DNA of 35,114 bases, from assembly GCA_934646865.1 (NCBI GenBank), contig CAKUEU010000013.1:1-35114 (forward strand). The letters run 5' to 3'. The position numbers and the translations under genes are program-made. Below are positions 8,529 to 17,736 of this stretch, piece after piece (positions within the stretch are counted from its first letter, which is position 1; every line of letters starts with the position of its first letter). The stretch comes from an uncultured Collinsella sp. (lineage in GTDB: Bacteria > Actinomycetota > Coriobacteriia > Coriobacteriales > Coriobacteriaceae). The notes under the pieces were generated by a model. That model was not told the DNA's origin. It made no database searches and saw only the letters and a list, made by a program, of their open reading frames with translations.

Positions 8529-8645
8529 GCAACGATTCCTTTCCGTCGCCCGTAAGCATCAAGTTATCCATGCATTCTACCCGCGCAAAAGCCTATGACG
8601 GGCAAAGCCCGCCGGCATCACAAGACATGCGCGGCATTCGAGATC

Positions 8646-8679
8646 AAAAACCCCGCCGGGCCTTGGTGGCACGGCGGGG
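8646..8679 (-). terminator. Rho-independent terminator of fhs
   Basis: On the minus strand, CCCCGCCG and CGGCGGGG (plus 8672-8679 and 8651-8658) form an 8-bp stem followed by TTTTTG. It lies about 28 bases after the fhs stop. Confidence 0.88.
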
Positions 8680-8706
8680 CGGGCAAGCAGCTATGAGGCA
8701 GTCGGC

Positions 8707-10374
8707 TTAGAACAGGCCGGTGATGTTGCCGTCGTTGTCGACGTCGATGTTCTCGGCCGCGGGAACCTTCGGCAGGCCCGGCATGGTCAGAACGCTGCCG
8801 GTCAACGCGACCACAAAGTGGGCGCCGGCGGAAACCTTGAGCTCGCGCACCGTGATGCGGAAGTTCTCGGGGGCACCGAGGGCCTTGGCGTTGTCGCTAA
8901 AGCTGTACTGCGTCTTGGCCACGCACACGGGCAGGTTACCAAAGCCGTTCTCGCGCAGCTCGGCGAGCTGGCGCTTGGCAGCCGGCGTAAAGTCGACGCC
9001 GTCGGCGCGGTAGACCTTGGTGGCAACGGCCTCAAGGGCGTCGGCAACATCGGCGCCGTCCTCGTAGGCAAACTTGAGCTCGCTCGGCTGCTCGATCAGG
9101 CGCATAACCTCATCGGCCAACTCAAGCGCGCCCTCGCCGCCCTTGGCCCAAACCTCGGACAGCTTAACGTTGACGCCGAGCTTCTGGCACTCGGACTCGA
9201 TCAGAGCAAGCTCGGCCTCGGTGTCCGTCGGGAAGCGGTTGATGGCGACCACGCAGGGCAGACCGTAGACGTTCTGGATGTTGTCGACGTGGCGCAGCAG
9301 GTTGGGCATGCCGGCCTTGAGGGCCTCGAGGTTCTCCTCGTTAAGATCGGCCTTGGCGACACCGCCGTTGTACTTAAGCGCGCGGGCAGTGGCAACGACC
9401 ACGACGGCGCTGGGGCGAACACCCGTCATGCGACACTTGATATCGAGGAACTTCTCGGCACCCAGGTCGGCGCCAAAGCCGGCCTCGGTAATGGCGACAT
9501 CGCCAAAGCGCATGGCCATACGCGTGGCCATGATAGAGTTGCAGCCGTGGGCAATATTGGCGAAGGGGCCACCGTGGACAAACGCAGGCGTACCCTCGAG
9601 CGTCTGGACCAGATTGGGTTTGAGCGCATCCTTAAGTAGGGCCGCCATGGCGCCCTGGGCCTTAAGGTCGCGGGCGCGGACGGGCTCGCCGGCATAGCTG
9701 TAGCCGACGACAATCTCGCCCAAGCGCTCCTTGAGGTCGTTGATGCTCGTGGACAGGCACAGGATTGCCATGACCTCGGAGGCAACGGTGATGTCGAAGC
9801 CGTCCTCGCGCGGCACGCCCTGGGCCTTACCGCCAATGCCATCGATGACGTGGCGCAGCTGACGGTCGTTCATGTCGACGACGCGCTTCCAGGTGATGCG
9901 CTTAACGTCGATGCCGAGCTGGTTGCCCTGCTGAATATGGTTGTCGAGCATGGCTGCCAGCAGGTTGTTGGCAGCGCCGATGGCATGGAAGTCGCCGGTA
10001 AAGTGCAGATTGATGTCCTCCATGGGGATGACCTGGGCCCAACCGCCGCCGGCGGCACCGCCCTTCACGCCAAACACAGGACCGAGCGAAGGCTCGCGCA
10101 GGGCCACGGCGCTCTTGACGCCGCGACGACGCAGGCCGTCGGCCAGACCGATGGTCGTGGTGGTCTTGCCCTCGCCCGCGGGCGTGGGGTTGATAGCGGT
10201 CACGAGGACAAGCTTGGCCTGGTGATCAGTTGGCTCGTTGAGCAGGGAGTAGTCGACCTTTGCCTTGTCAAAGCCGTACGGAATCAGATGCTTAACGTCG
10301 ACGCCGGCGTTCTTGGCCACCTCGGTAATAGGCAGCGGCGTAACAGAACGTGCGATTTCGATGTCAGTAGGCAT
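8707..10374 (-). CDS. fhs: Formate-tetrahydrofolate ligase
   Basis: The enzyme makes 10-formyltetrahydrofolate from formate, ATP and THF in the cytoplasm, feeding purine and one-carbon metabolism and, in some anaerobes, the methyl branch of acetogenesis. From the chosen start it is 555 residues, which matches the family length of about 556. The ATP-binding loop [13 protein letters not shown] is at residues 64-76. [28 protein letters not shown] is highly typical of the family but is cited here only by its key part, [11 protein letters not shown]. The start [10 protein letters not shown] has AAAGGA 6 bases upstream; the longer frame to 10434 is not supported. It appears to be a single-gene unit with its own terminator. 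Confidence 0.97.
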   Translation of the reverse strand: MPTDIEIARSVTPLPITEVAKNAGVDVKHLIPYGFDKAKVDYSLLNEPTDHQAKLVLVTAINPTPAGEGKTTTTIGLADGLRRRGVKSAVALREPSLGPVFGVKGGAAGGGWAQVIPMEDINLHFTGDFHAIGAANNLLAAMLDNHIQQGNQLGIDVKRITWKRVVDMNDRQLRHVIDGIGGKAQGVPREDGFDITVASEVMAILCLSTSINDLKERLGEIVVGYSYAGEPVRARDLKAQGAMAALLKDALKPNLVQTLEGTPAFVHGGPFANIAHGCNSIMATRMAMRFGDVAITEAGFGADLGAEKFLDIKCRMTGVRPSAVVVVATARALKYNGGVAKADLNEENLEALKAGMPNLLRHVDNIQNVYGLPCVVAINRFPTDTEAELALIESECQKLGVNVKLSEVWAKGGEGALELADEVMRLIEQPSELKFAYEDGADVADALEAVATKVYRADGVDFTPAAKRQLAELRENGFGNLPVCVAKTQYSFSDNAKALGAPENFRITVRELKVSAGAHFVVALTGSVLTMPGLPKVPAAENIDVDNDGNITGLF

Positions 10375-10389
10375 GGGCGGTCCTTTCGT

Positions 10390-10442
10390 TACCGGATGAG
10401 AAAAAGACCAATCCAGCATAGCACGCGCGCGCAATAGTAAAA
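10390..10442 (-). promoter_or_regulatory. Possible fhs promoter
   Basis: On the minus strand upstream of fhs, TTTTAC is followed after 16 bases by TATGCT, about 30 bases before the ribosome site. The match to a housekeeping promoter is moderate at -10 and weak at -35. Confidence 0.3.
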
Positions 10443-10464
10443 CGCCCGTAACCGACGAACGGCG
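10438..10464 (-). terminator. Weak terminator candidate after ruvB
   Basis: On the minus strand, CGCCGT pairs with ACGGGCG with one bulged G, followed by TTTTACT. It lies about 55 bases after the ruvB stop and overlaps the possible fhs promoter. Confidence 0.45.
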
Positions 10465-10518
10465 ATATGTTTATCCAATGCCCAGTGATAGCTTACAGAT
10501 GCGCCGGCACAAAGGCCC

Positions 10519-11586
10519 CTACAGGGCCGGCTCGATTCCCAGGTGCTCAAAGGTGCGAAGCGTTGCCTGGCGACCCTGCGGCGTGCGAATCATCAATCCG
10601 CACTGCAGCAGATATGGCTCGTAGACATCCTCGAGCGTGCCCGGGTCCTCGCCCACCGCACTGGCAAGCGTCGTCAGGCCCACGGCACGACCAGAGAACG
10701 TCTTGGCAAGCGTCTCCAAGATGCGAATGTCCATCCAGTCCAGGCCAAGCTCATCGATCTCGAAGAACTCGAGCGCCTGGCGGCAGATATCGAGCTCGAT
10801 GGGACCGTTGCCGCGCACCTGCGCATAGTCACGCACGCGCTTGAGCAGACGGTTGGCAAGACGCGGCGTGCCGCGCGAGCGCGAGCCGATCTCGAGCGCA
10901 CTGGGATGGTCAATCGTCACGCCCAGGATAGTCGCCGAGCGCGTCACGATCTGGGCGAGCTCCTCGACCGTGTAGTAATCCAGGCGATACGAAATGCCAA
11001 AGCGGTCGCGCAGCGGGCCGGTCAACATGCCCGAGCGGGTCGTTGCCGCCACCAGCGTAAACTTAGGGATATCCAGGCGAATCGAGCGCGCCGCCGGACC
11101 TTTGCCGATCACGATATCGAGCGCAAAGTCCTCCATCGCGGGATACAGGACCTCCTCGACCGAACGGTTGAGACGGTGGATCTCGTCGATAAACAGCACA
11201 TCGCCCGGCTGCAGGTTGGTAAGGATAGCCGCCAGGTCACCGGTACGCGCGATGGCCGGACCGCTCGTCGTCTTAATCTGGGCGCCCAGCTCGTTGGCGA
11301 TAACCGTAGCCAGCGTGGTCTTACCCAAGCCCGGAGGACCCGAGAAGATCACGTGGTCGAGCGTCTCGCCACGGCTCTGCGCCGCTTCGATCAACACGCG
11401 CAGGCTCTGCTTGATGTGCTCCTGACCGCAGTAGTCATCCAGGCGCTGAGGGCGCAAGGTGCGGTCGACATCGAGGTCCTCGGGCGTCAGCTCCGAGCCC
11501 ACCATGCGCTCGCCATGCGCCATGGATGCCGCCGGCGAGTTGCCGGGCGTCGCCCACAGGTCCTGAGAGTCATCGGCTTCCCACAT
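10519..11586 (-). CDS. ruvB: Holliday junction branch-migration ATPase RuvB
   Basis: RuvB is the hexameric AAA+ motor that, with RuvA, drives Holliday junction migration. From ATG 11586 it is 355 residues. The Walker A motif GPPGLGKT is at 83-90, Walker B is LFIDEIHR, the sensor region is [18 protein letters not shown], and the C-terminal winged helix ends [11 protein letters not shown]. An N-terminal extension of about 40 residues ([11 protein letters not shown]...) precedes the core [12 protein letters not shown]. The ruvA stop and this start overlap as TGATG, so translation is probably coupled. GTG 11589 is a possible alternative one codon upstream. It is the last gene of ruvC-ruvA-ruvB. 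Confidence 0.97.
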   Translation of the reverse strand: MWEADDSQDLWATPGNSPAASMAHGERMVGSELTPEDLDVDRTLRPQRLDDYCGQEHIKQSLRVLIEAAQSRGETLDHVIFSGPPGLGKTTLATVIANELGAQIKTTSGPAIARTGDLAAILTNLQPGDVLFIDEIHRLNRSVEEVLYPAMEDFALDIVIGKGPAARSIRLDIPKFTLVAATTRSGMLTGPLRDRFGISYRLDYYTVEELAQIVTRSATILGVTIDHPSALEIGSRSRGTPRLANRLLKRVRDYAQVRGNGPIELDICRQALEFFEIDELGLDWMDIRILETLAKTFSGRAVGLTTLASAVGEDPGTLEDVYEPYLLQCGLMIRTPQGRQATLRTFEHLGIEPAL

Positions 11587-12206
11587 CACGCATCCATTCC
11601 AAGTCGCTTAAGCGCCGCGCCGAGCAGATCCTCGACACGCATACCTTGCCCATCATACCCGCTCAGGGCAACATCGGTCTCCTGCGGGCTAAAGCCCATG
11701 GAAAGGAGTGCCGCACGGGCATCGTCGATGGCAGAGGGAGCGGCGGCGGGCACGGGCATCGCAACCTGCCCGGGAATCACGTCGACCGGCACAAAGCCCT
11801 TGTCCTTGGCAAAGGTGCTCTTGAGTTCCAAGATCAGGCGCTGCGCCGTCTTTTTGCCCACGCCGGGCACCTTGGCCATGCCCTTGTCGTCCTCGGCCAT
11901 TACCAGGGAATACAGCTGTCCCACGGTATAGGTGGAAAGCACGGCGAGTGCCAGGCGCGGACCAACACCCGAGACGGACACGAGCCGGTCGAACATCGTG
12001 CGCTCGTCCTTGGAGGCAAACCCAAAGAGCGTCATGGCGTCCTCGCGCACCTGCATGCGCGTGTAGAGGCGGACCTCGCCGCCGGGCGTCGGCAACGTGG
12101 CAGCGGTGCTGCCCGAGATGCCGAGCTCAAAGCCCACGCCCGACACATCGACGACGGCCGAGCTCATCGTGGCCTCGACAAGCGTTCCATGGAGCTGGGA
12201 GATCAT
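11586..12206 (-). CDS. ruvA: Holliday junction recognition protein RuvA
   Basis: RuvA is a tetramer that binds the four-way junction and loads RuvB. It has 206 residues: an N-terminal OB fold ([12 protein letters not shown]...), two helix-hairpin-helix motifs ([12 protein letters not shown] and [13 protein letters not shown]), a flexible linker rich in Pro/Ala, and the RuvB-contacting C-terminal domain ([19 protein letters not shown]). The start at 12206 overlaps the ruvC stop as TGATG, the same arrangement as at the ruvA/ruvB junction. That supports one co-translated operon under the LexA-like site upstream of ruvC. Confidence 0.97.
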   Translation of the reverse strand: MISQLHGTLVEATMSSAVVDVSGVGFELGISGSTAATLPTPGGEVRLYTRMQVREDAMTLFGFASKDERTMFDRLVSVSGVGPRLALAVLSTYTVGQLYSLVMAEDDKGMAKVPGVGKKTAQRLILELKSTFAKDKGFVPVDVIPGQVAMPVPAAAPSAIDDARAALLSMGFSPQETDVALSGYDGQGMRVEDLLGAALKRLGMDA

Positions 12207-12727
12207 CAGTATCCGGTTCCTCTCTGTTGATAGAACTCGCCGCCAGTAAGGGTGCGGGTACGGCTGAGGTTTACGTGGCAGATGGCGCAAGCCAGGGCAT
12301 CGGCGGCATGGTCGGGATGCGGGTCGTGGTCGAGCTGCGTGAGCGTGCGCACCATGTAGGCGACCTGCCGCTTGTCCGCAGCGCCGGTGCCCACCACAGC
12401 TTGCTTGATTTGCATGGGCGTGTACTCACCGATCTCGAGCGCGCACTCCGAAAGCGCAACGAGCGCGGCGCCGCGGGCATGCGCCGTGGGGATGGCCGAG
12501 CGGACGTTGGCGCCAAAGTAGATGCTCTCGATGGCGGCGGTATCGGGGCGGTACCGCTCGACGACATCCTTAAGGTCGCGGGCAATGTGCGACAGGCGCA
12601 CCGCGAGCGGACTCCCGGCACTGGTCTCGATACAACCGTAGGCACGGCAGCGAACCTCGCCGCGCCGTTCCTCGATAATCCCCCAACCCGTATGGGCCAA
12701 ACCGGGGTCGATACCCAAGATAACCAA
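12206..12727 (-). CDS. ruvC: Holliday junction resolvase RuvC
   Basis: RuvC is the endonuclease that cuts Holliday junctions symmetrically as a dimer. It has 173 residues with the RNase H-like fold. Acidic catalytic residues are visible: D7 in GIDPG, Glu in AAIESIYFG, and the Asp pair in PDHAADALACA. The start is TTG at 12727, supported by GGGGAGG 5 bases upstream (12733-12739); no ATG is available nearer. It is the first gene of ruvC-ruvA-ruvB, a common arrangement in Actinomycetota, and a LexA-like site lies 56-69 bases upstream. Confidence 0.96.
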   Translation of the reverse strand: MVILGIDPGLAHTGWGIIEERRGEVRCRAYGCIETSAGSPLAVRLSHIARDLKDVVERYRPDTAAIESIYFGANVRSAIPTAHARGAALVALSECALEIGEYTPMQIKQAVVGTGAADKRQVAYMVRTLTQLDHDPHPDHAADALACAICHVNLSRTRTLTGGEFYQQRGTGY

Positions 12728-12782
12728 GCCAGCCTCCCCTCGCCTTTTGCCAAGCGCAAGGCAAGGCCCCGCGCATCATTCA

Positions 12783-12796
12783 CGAACGTCTGTTCT
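12783..12796 (-). promoter_or_regulatory. Candidate LexA (SOS) operator upstream of ruvCAB
   Basis: On the minus strand the site reads AGAACAGACGTTCG, against the LexA/DinR consensus CGAACRNRYGTTYG, with only the first base off. It has the required GAAC-N4-GTTC core. It lies 56-69 bases upstream of the ruvC TTG start, next to a possible -10 (TATTCT, 12797-12802), so LexA binding there would block transcription. Confidence 0.75.
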
Positions 12797-12817
12797 AGAA
12801 TAACACAACAGGGCCAA

Positions 12818-12836
12818 GATGCTTAGTTGAAGCATC
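12818..12836 (-). terminator. Hairpin after the NadE-like gene, weak terminator candidate
   Basis: GATGCTT (12818-12824) and AAGCATC (12830-12836) form a perfect 7-bp stem with a 5-nt loop between the NadE-like gene stop and the ruvC promoter. In the minus direction only TT follows, so intrinsic termination would be inefficient. Confidence 0.4.
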
Positions 12837-12864
12837 GGGGTTGGGAGCGAATCCTATCCCCAGT

Positions 12865-14850
12865 CTAGTTCTGCGAGAAAAACGGGAACTGCCTTGGGTC
12901 CACCGGCGGATGCGGCATCGGTCCGCCCTGCGGACCACCCTGCGGGCCGCCCTGACCGCCCATCATCTTGTCGATGGCGTCTTGGACCTCGCCCTCAAAC
13001 TTCTTCATGCCCTCGTGCAGACGGCGCTGACCGTCCTCGGAACGCAGCTCCTCCATCTGCTCGGGCGAAATACCCAGCAGCTCACCGAGCACACCCATCA
13101 TCTCGCTTCGCATGCGTTCGCTCGTATCCTCGTCGGCAAAGCGACGCACCTCGGCACGAGCCAGCGAATCGACCGTCATGCGCTCTTTGCCGCTGAGCCC
13201 CAGATCGGACCACGCGAGCATATACGGCCAGGAACGCTCGGCAAACGAACGGGCCGAGACAATCGGCGCCGTCGGCAGTTGGTGGCGGGCAGCCTCGCCC
13301 TGGCGCACAAGCATCAACAGCAACGAGCAGGCCTCGGGCTTGCCGGCAGCCATCGGGATGTCGTCGAAAGGACGGTTGCGGTCCACATGCGACTCGAGCG
13401 TACCATCGACCTCGCCGGGCTCAAGCCCACCGAGCAGCTGCGCCGCGCGGTCGAGCATGTCAACCGGACCGTCGAGCGTCGAGAGCGTCTGCGCCAGCAC
13501 GCGCTCCATGCAATCCTCCACCGCGTTGAGCGTCACGAGCTCCTGCGGCACCACGGCAGACGTACGGTTGCGCACGCGCGCCACAAACTCGAGCGTCGAT
13601 AGATACACATCGCCAAAGGGCGCAAAATCGCCCTGGTAGCCACCGCAAAGCGCGGGCGCCGCCAGCGCGTACTCAGTCTTAGACAACGGACTCAACGCCA
13701 TAGCGCCCAGCTCGAGCGCCGTGTCCTCGAGCATCAGGCCCAGCGTACGCGAGCGCAGGCGTTCGGCGTCGCCCGCCGACACGTTGCGGTCGAGCACACG
13801 CGATGCATCCGGCGCATCGCGCTCAACCGTGCGAATATGCAGACGCTCGGCAATGGTACGGACGGCGGCACAGCGAGCGGCCTCCGCCTCCTCCTGCGCC
13901 GGCGTAAAGATGCGGTTGCGCCCCAGCACCAGGCCGATCACATTGCGCGGACCCAAGGCGTCGACGGCAAGCGCCGCCAGCAGGGACGACGGCAGGTCGC
14001 CCTCGAGTGCCACCACGGCGCGCGACGCACCGTGGGCGCGCGCGTTGTCGCGCACGGCAAGTACCAGCGCCTGCCACAGCCACTCCTCGGAGCGAAACTC
14101 GGGCAGCTCATGGTCCTCCAAGGCATCGAGCATCACGCCGCGCTGAATCTCCTGAACCAGCAGGCTCTCCTCAAAACACGGCGCCTGGGCCACCACGCGG
14201 CCGCAGTCGTCGAGCACAAACGACCCGCCGGTATACACCGACTCGTCGTACGCACCGACCGGCGCCATGCAGGCAAACCACACGCTGCGCTTGGATGCGA
14301 TCTTGCGGTAGGCTCCACTGCGCACGGCGGCAACGGCAGCGGTCTCGCGGTCGGTCATATCGAATGCGTTGAACTGGAAATAGGCAATGAGGTCGACACC
14401 GGTCGGCAGCATCTCGAGCTCGCGGTCCAGGTCGAAGATCACCGCAATACGCACGCCGTCCACATCGAACACCGGCGGCGCCCAACGCGCGTCGTTGTTC
14501 TCGCCGCGCTGCAGGGCAATGCTTGCGCGCGCGGGCACCACGCGACCGTCCTTGAGCATCATGTAGTCGAGCAGCGGCTGGCCCTCAAACGAAACCGCCG
14601 CGGGCACGATGCAGATCATGTCGAGCTCCTGGATGCGCTCGGCGACGCCGGTCAGGCCGGCGAGCATATCGTGCTCAAAGTCGGCAGCGCCCACCAGGCC
14701 GCCGGGCAGGGCTCCCATAAAGAGCGGGGCCGGCACGCACAGCACGCGCGCACCGCGCTCGTGGGCCAGGCGCGCCTGGTCCTCGATGCGGCCGCAGATA
14801 CCCTCAATATCACCCAGGCGCATATCGATCTGTGCAAGTGCGAGCTTCAT
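12865..14850 (-). CDS. NadE-like two-domain protein, predicted pseudoenzyme
   Basis: This 661-residue protein has the layout of glutamine-dependent NAD synthetase: an N-terminal nitrilase fold (1-270, MKLALAQIDMRLGDIEG), then a synthetase-like domain (about 275-540), then an extra helical region and a Gly/Pro/Gln tail (GGPQGGPQGGP). The catalytic signatures are gone. The nitrilase Glu position reads VPAPL (A41), the Lys segment reads PARASIALQ, and the Cys position reads VIFDLD (F139). The synthetase SGGxDS loop reads EGDLPSS (283-289), and gTgNKSE reads SPLSKTE. The structural segment GDFAPFGDVY is kept, but the Lys after DVY is L. Databases may label it NAD+ synthase; I infer a non-catalytic or altered function. 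AAAGGG precedes ATG 14850. Confidence 0.8.
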   Translation of the reverse strand: MKLALAQIDMRLGDIEGICGRIEDQARLAHERGARVLCVPAPLFMGALPGGLVGAADFEHDMLAGLTGVAERIQELDMICIVPAAVSFEGQPLLDYMMLKDGRVVPARASIALQRGENNDARWAPPVFDVDGVRIAVIFDLDRELEMLPTGVDLIAYFQFNAFDMTDRETAAVAAVRSGAYRKIASKRSVWFACMAPVGAYDESVYTGGSFVLDDCGRVVAQAPCFEESLLVQEIQRGVMLDALEDHELPEFRSEEWLWQALVLAVRDNARAHGASRAVVALEGDLPSSLLAALAVDALGPRNVIGLVLGRNRIFTPAQEEAEAARCAAVRTIAERLHIRTVERDAPDASRVLDRNVSAGDAERLRSRTLGLMLEDTALELGAMALSPLSKTEYALAAPALCGGYQGDFAPFGDVYLSTLEFVARVRNRTSAVVPQELVTLNAVEDCMERVLAQTLSTLDGPVDMLDRAAQLLGGLEPGEVDGTLESHVDRNRPFDDIPMAAGKPEACSLLLMLVRQGEAARHQLPTAPIVSARSFAERSWPYMLAWSDLGLSGKERMTVDSLARAEVRRFADEDTSERMRSEMMGVLGELLGISPEQMEELRSEDGQRRLHEGMKKFEGEVQDAIDKMMGGQGGPQGGPQGGPMPHPPVDPRQFPFFSQN

Positions 14851-14958
14851 GGCTCAGCCCTTTCCGTCGTAAACCGTCGTTGTCGTAGTAAAAGCGCCGG
14901 CCGCAAGATGCAGCCGGCGCTTGCATGTGCATATGCTAGCTATGATACCCCGAGCGGG
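14795..14958. repeat. Left copy of a 164-bp direct repeat flanking the agmatine island
   Basis: This segment matches 20151-20314 at 162 of 164 positions, the differences being at 14800 and 14914. It contains the first 19 codons of the NadE-like gene, its ribosome site, and a minus-strand terminator. The match ends sharply at both sides. Confidence 0.95.
14886..14922 (-). terminator. Terminator inside the left repeat
   Basis: AAGCGCCGGC (14892-14901) pairs with GCCGGCGCTT (14913-14922), giving a 10-bp stem. In the minus direction the tail reads TTTTACTA. No gene now ends directly upstream of it; it is probably a duplicate of the superoxide reductase terminator. Confidence 0.8.
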
Positions 14959-15189
14959 TTAACGTTGCCGACCGGTTCCCGATGTATAGGCGGTCATTCA
15001 CCCCATTCGCCCCGGCCATGGTATCCGGTACGGCCTCATCGGTCCCGGCGCACATGCCTCGCGCAATTAATAGCGCTCCCGCATGAACGGCGTCGCAACA
15101 TCCACGAATTCGTCCGTGCCCATGTAACAGCACGAACCTCCCCACCGGGACATTCTTGTCTGGACAAATTGTCCCATCGAGAGCCCTCC
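14959..15189. other. Non-coding left edge of the island
   Basis: Together with the repeat, this belongs to a 439-bp gene-free stretch (14851-15289). Short open frames exist but have no ribosome sites or recognisable products. It holds a nested palindrome at 15147-15175, and the carbamoyltransferase terminator follows it. Confidence 0.5.
15147..15175. repeat. Nested palindrome near the island's left edge
   Basis: Outer arms GGGACA (15147-15152) and TGTCCC (15170-15175) enclose inner arms TTGTC (15156-15160) and GACAA (15163-15167) around TG. A third TTGTC overlaps at 15169-15173. This could be a regulator or recombinase site, or a hairpin on single-stranded DNA. Confidence 0.55.
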
Positions 15190-15236
15190 GGAAAAGCAAA
15201 GGGGCTCGCCATGACACTAGAATCATGACGAGTCCC
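15190..15236 (-). terminator. Terminator of the agmatine operon
   Basis: Plus-strand 15201-15214 pairs with 15223-15236 over 14 positions, with one mismatch and one G-T pair. In the minus direction the stem is followed by TTTGCTTTTCC. It lies about 55 bases after the carbamoyltransferase stop. Confidence 0.85.
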
Positions 15237-15289
15237 TCTTTCTAAAGACAAGTTTTTGGCCAGGCAGGAAAGCAAGACCGTTTTATTCG

Positions 15290-16309
15290 TTAGGCCCAGA
15301 CCTTGTTGGCCAGATAGGCATCGAATTCCGCTTTGGCAAAGGTGCACTGGGCCTCATCCGGCTTGGGCAGATCCTTCGTGAAGTACACGAGCAAACCACG
15401 CATGGCGGTCAGCCTGTTCTCGGCCTCATCGAAGATTACAGAGAGTTCAGAGTCCATGACCTCATCGGTTACTTCTTCGTTGCGGAATGCCGGCAGACAG
15501 TCCATGAATTTGCATCCCAGGTTGCCCTTCTGCATCATCTCTCGGTCGACCTGGTACTTGGGATAGAAGATCGCACGACGCTCCTCGGGAGAACGCTCGT
15601 CGTCAAACAGGCCGACCCAGAGATCGGTATAGACATAATCGGCATCAGCCATCGCCTCGTCCTCATCTTCCGTGACGTAGTAGCTTCCACCCGACACCGC
15701 ACAATTCTCATCCAACACGGCACGCATCTCTTCGGTAAGCACATACCCCTCGGGACCAAACTGGCAAAACCGCATACCGAGCTTTGTGGTGATCGTTGCC
15801 AAGTTGAAGCACACCTGGGTAACGTCTCCCACAAAGACGACCTTGAGGTCCTCGAGTTTCTTGCCGCGCGGCATATGCTCGACCATCGTGATGATGTCCG
15901 CAATCATCTGAGTGGGGTGATTGTAGTCGGTCATTCCATTGAGAACAGGGATCGAACTGTTCTCCGCATAGCTCTCGATGGTCTCATGGCGGTCGGCGCG
16001 CATCATGACGATATCGCAAAGGCGGGAAAGGACACGGGCGGTATCCTCAACGGTCTCATGTCCACCCAGATGAATCATGCCCGGCCCCAGGTACTGGGCA
16101 TGACCGCCCAGCTGCGTCATAGCAGTCTCGAACGAGACTCGCGTGCGCGTGGATACCTGCTCGAAGATCATTCCGAGCGTCTTTCCTTGCATCAGGGGCG
16201 GATTGTAACCGTTTTTAATCGACTTCTTAATTGCGACGGAAAGCTCAACAATGTCGAGGATCTCTTCCTTGGTGAGGTCGTTGGTATCGATGAAGTGGCG
16301 GATTGCCAT
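15290..16309 (-). CDS. ptcA: Putrescine carbamoyltransferase
   Basis: The enzyme phosphorolyses N-carbamoylputrescine to putrescine and carbamoyl phosphate in the cytoplasm. It has 339 residues. The carbamoyl-phosphate loop STRTR is at 53-57, followed by [17 protein letters not shown] is at 131-134 within [12 protein letters not shown], and the C-terminal stretch [16 protein letters not shown] follows. These features, including GPEGY, FYPKYQV and the overall length, resemble the Enterococcus putrescine enzyme as I remember it more than ornithine carbamoyltransferase. The family HCLP motif reads DCLP (270-273), an unusual His-to-Asp change. AAAGGAAAG precedes the start. It is the last gene of the minus-strand operon. 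Specificity rests on similarity plus operon context; ornithine is the alternative. Confidence 0.88.
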   Translation of the reverse strand: MAIRHFIDTNDLTKEEILDIVELSVAIKKSIKNGYNPPLMQGKTLGMIFEQVSTRTRVSFETAMTQLGGHAQYLGPGMIHLGGHETVEDTARVLSRLCDIVMMRADRHETIESYAENSSIPVLNGMTDYNHPTQMIADIITMVEHMPRGKKLEDLKVVFVGDVTQVCFNLATITTKLGMRFCQFGPEGYVLTEEMRAVLDENCAVSGGSYYVTEDEDEAMADADYVYTDLWVGLFDDERSPEERRAIFYPKYQVDREMMQKGNLGCKFMDCLPAFRNEEVTDEVMDSELSVIFDEAENRLTAMRGLLVYFTKDLPKPDEAQCTFAKAEFDAYLANKVWA

Positions 16310-16368
16310 GGTTCTTTCCTTTCTATCTAATATTTTTCAAAACGATTGGAAAACAGTTGTTTTCATGC

Positions 16369-17715
16369 TCAAGCGTTTTTGCTGGAACGGGCAACGATAA
16401 TCTCGCCGATGATCTGCGTTCCCACGAGCGTCCCGACGAGAATGACCATGTAGCTTGCACCCTCGCCCTCCGGCGGAAGCAGGAATGCGATAACGGAAAC
16501 AATCAACATCACGACATTAAGCAGGAACGAAACGGTTGCGATGCAATCTGGAATCTTAATGGGACGGGGTGTCCGAGCATCCTCGCGACGCAGTTTGATA
16601 TAGGCGATATCCATCAAAATGTAGGGCAGCAAGAAAATGACTCCAGTGAACGCAAGAATGGTCCAGAACAGGTTCTCATTCGATCCCGCGATAAAAGCGT
16701 ACAGAACGATAAGCACCGTAGAAGCAGCTGCGAGCACGATCGCACCCCCCACTGGGGATCCGTACTTATTTGAGATTGCGAACACCTTGGGGAACTCACC
16801 TTGTTCGGCGGCCTCCTGCGCTGTCTTGCTCGCCGCAAGCGGCCAGGCAAACGCATTGGAGAAGTAGAGCAGTGCGAGGGCAATACCGACCAGTACCGAT
16901 ACGACGCCATCGCTGCCGTATATTTTGAGCACGGCATCAATCAGGCCTGTAGTGCTATCGATCTGACCTTGCGGAAGGATGATTTCGACAGCGACGATGG
17001 AGAGCAGGTACAGCAGCATAGCGATAACCGTCGAGACGATCATGGCCCGTGGCATGTCTCGAACCGGATCCTTCATCTCATCAGACGCTGTTGCGATGGC
17101 ATCCATGCCAGTCAGCCCGTAGGCGAATGTGGGAATCAGGGCAAGTAGCGCTAGGTTGAACGAAGGAGTCATGTTCTGAATTGAAAGGTCAGTGCATGAC
17201 CCACCGTCCAAAGCAACCTTGATCCCGCCGGCAATCAGCGCGATGCAGAACAGGATCTTTGCCGCTGTACCGGCATTGTTGAGCATCTTCGAGCTCTTTA
17301 ATGGGATCATAGTTAGGAGCGCTATGAGCCACGTCCCAGCAATACACAGCGCAATAAGCACCATGAACGGCATCTCAGGCCAGAACAGCTGCTTAAACAC
17401 CGATACCATGGGAATCATAACCGAAGGGACAAACCCCACGACGTTCAACCAATACCACCAGTTGGTTCGAGCTGCCCATTTTTCTCCCAGGCCACGTTTA
17501 ACCCAAGCGTAGATCCCGCCCTGATCCGGATACGTCCCGCCCAGCTCAGCGCAGATAAGGCAGTGCGTGACAACGTAAATGCCACCGATAAGCAGAAACG
17601 AACCAACAATTGAGGGACCCAACGTCGCTTGCGATGAGATCAGCTCCATCGACACGAACGCCGAGAGTGCCATGCCAATCATGTCGACAAAGGTCATGGT
17701 TTTCTCTTTAGCCAT
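16369..17715 (-). CDS. aguD: Agmatine/putrescine antiporter (APC superfamily)
   Basis: This 448-residue inner-membrane transporter has about 12 predicted helices. The first helix holds the APC-type substrate segment MIGMALSAFVSMELISSQATLGPS, of which the SMELISSQATLGP part is distinctive, and the conserved GGIYAWVKRGLG lies after helix 2. Placed between agmatine deiminase and putrescine carbamoyltransferase, it probably exchanges external agmatine for internal putrescine. Specificity is inferred from context; the family also carries amino acid permeases. AGGAGG lies about 8 bases before ATG 17715. The gap to the downstream gene is 59 bases, and a hairpin separates it from the upstream gene. 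Confidence 0.85.
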   Translation of the reverse strand: MAKEKTMTFVDMIGMALSAFVSMELISSQATLGPSIVGSFLLIGGIYVVTHCLICAELGGTYPDQGGIYAWVKRGLGEKWAARTNWWYWLNVVGFVPSVMIPMVSVFKQLFWPEMPFMVLIALCIAGTWLIALLTMIPLKSSKMLNNAGTAAKILFCIALIAGGIKVALDGGSCTDLSIQNMTPSFNLALLALIPTFAYGLTGMDAIATASDEMKDPVRDMPRAMIVSTVIAMLLYLLSIVAVEIILPQGQIDSTTGLIDAVLKIYGSDGVVSVLVGIALALLYFSNAFAWPLAASKTAQEAAEQGEFPKVFAISNKYGSPVGGAIVLAAASTVLIVLYAFIAGSNENLFWTILAFTGVIFLLPYILMDIAYIKLRREDARTPRPIKIPDCIATVSFLLNVVMLIVSVIAFLLPPEGEGASYMVILVGTLVGTQIIGEIIVARSSKNA

Positions 17716-17736
17716 AGTTCCACCTCCTCAGGTGAG

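Noticed and set aside
8244..8555. 103-codon Arg-rich plus-strand frame
   Set aside because: Shadow of the Pro/Tyr/Asp repeats of the minus-strand membrane protein.
14936..15226. 96-codon minus-strand frame at the left edge of the island
   Set aside because: It overlaps the repeat, a terminator and the nested palindrome. It has no ribosome site and no recognisable domain.
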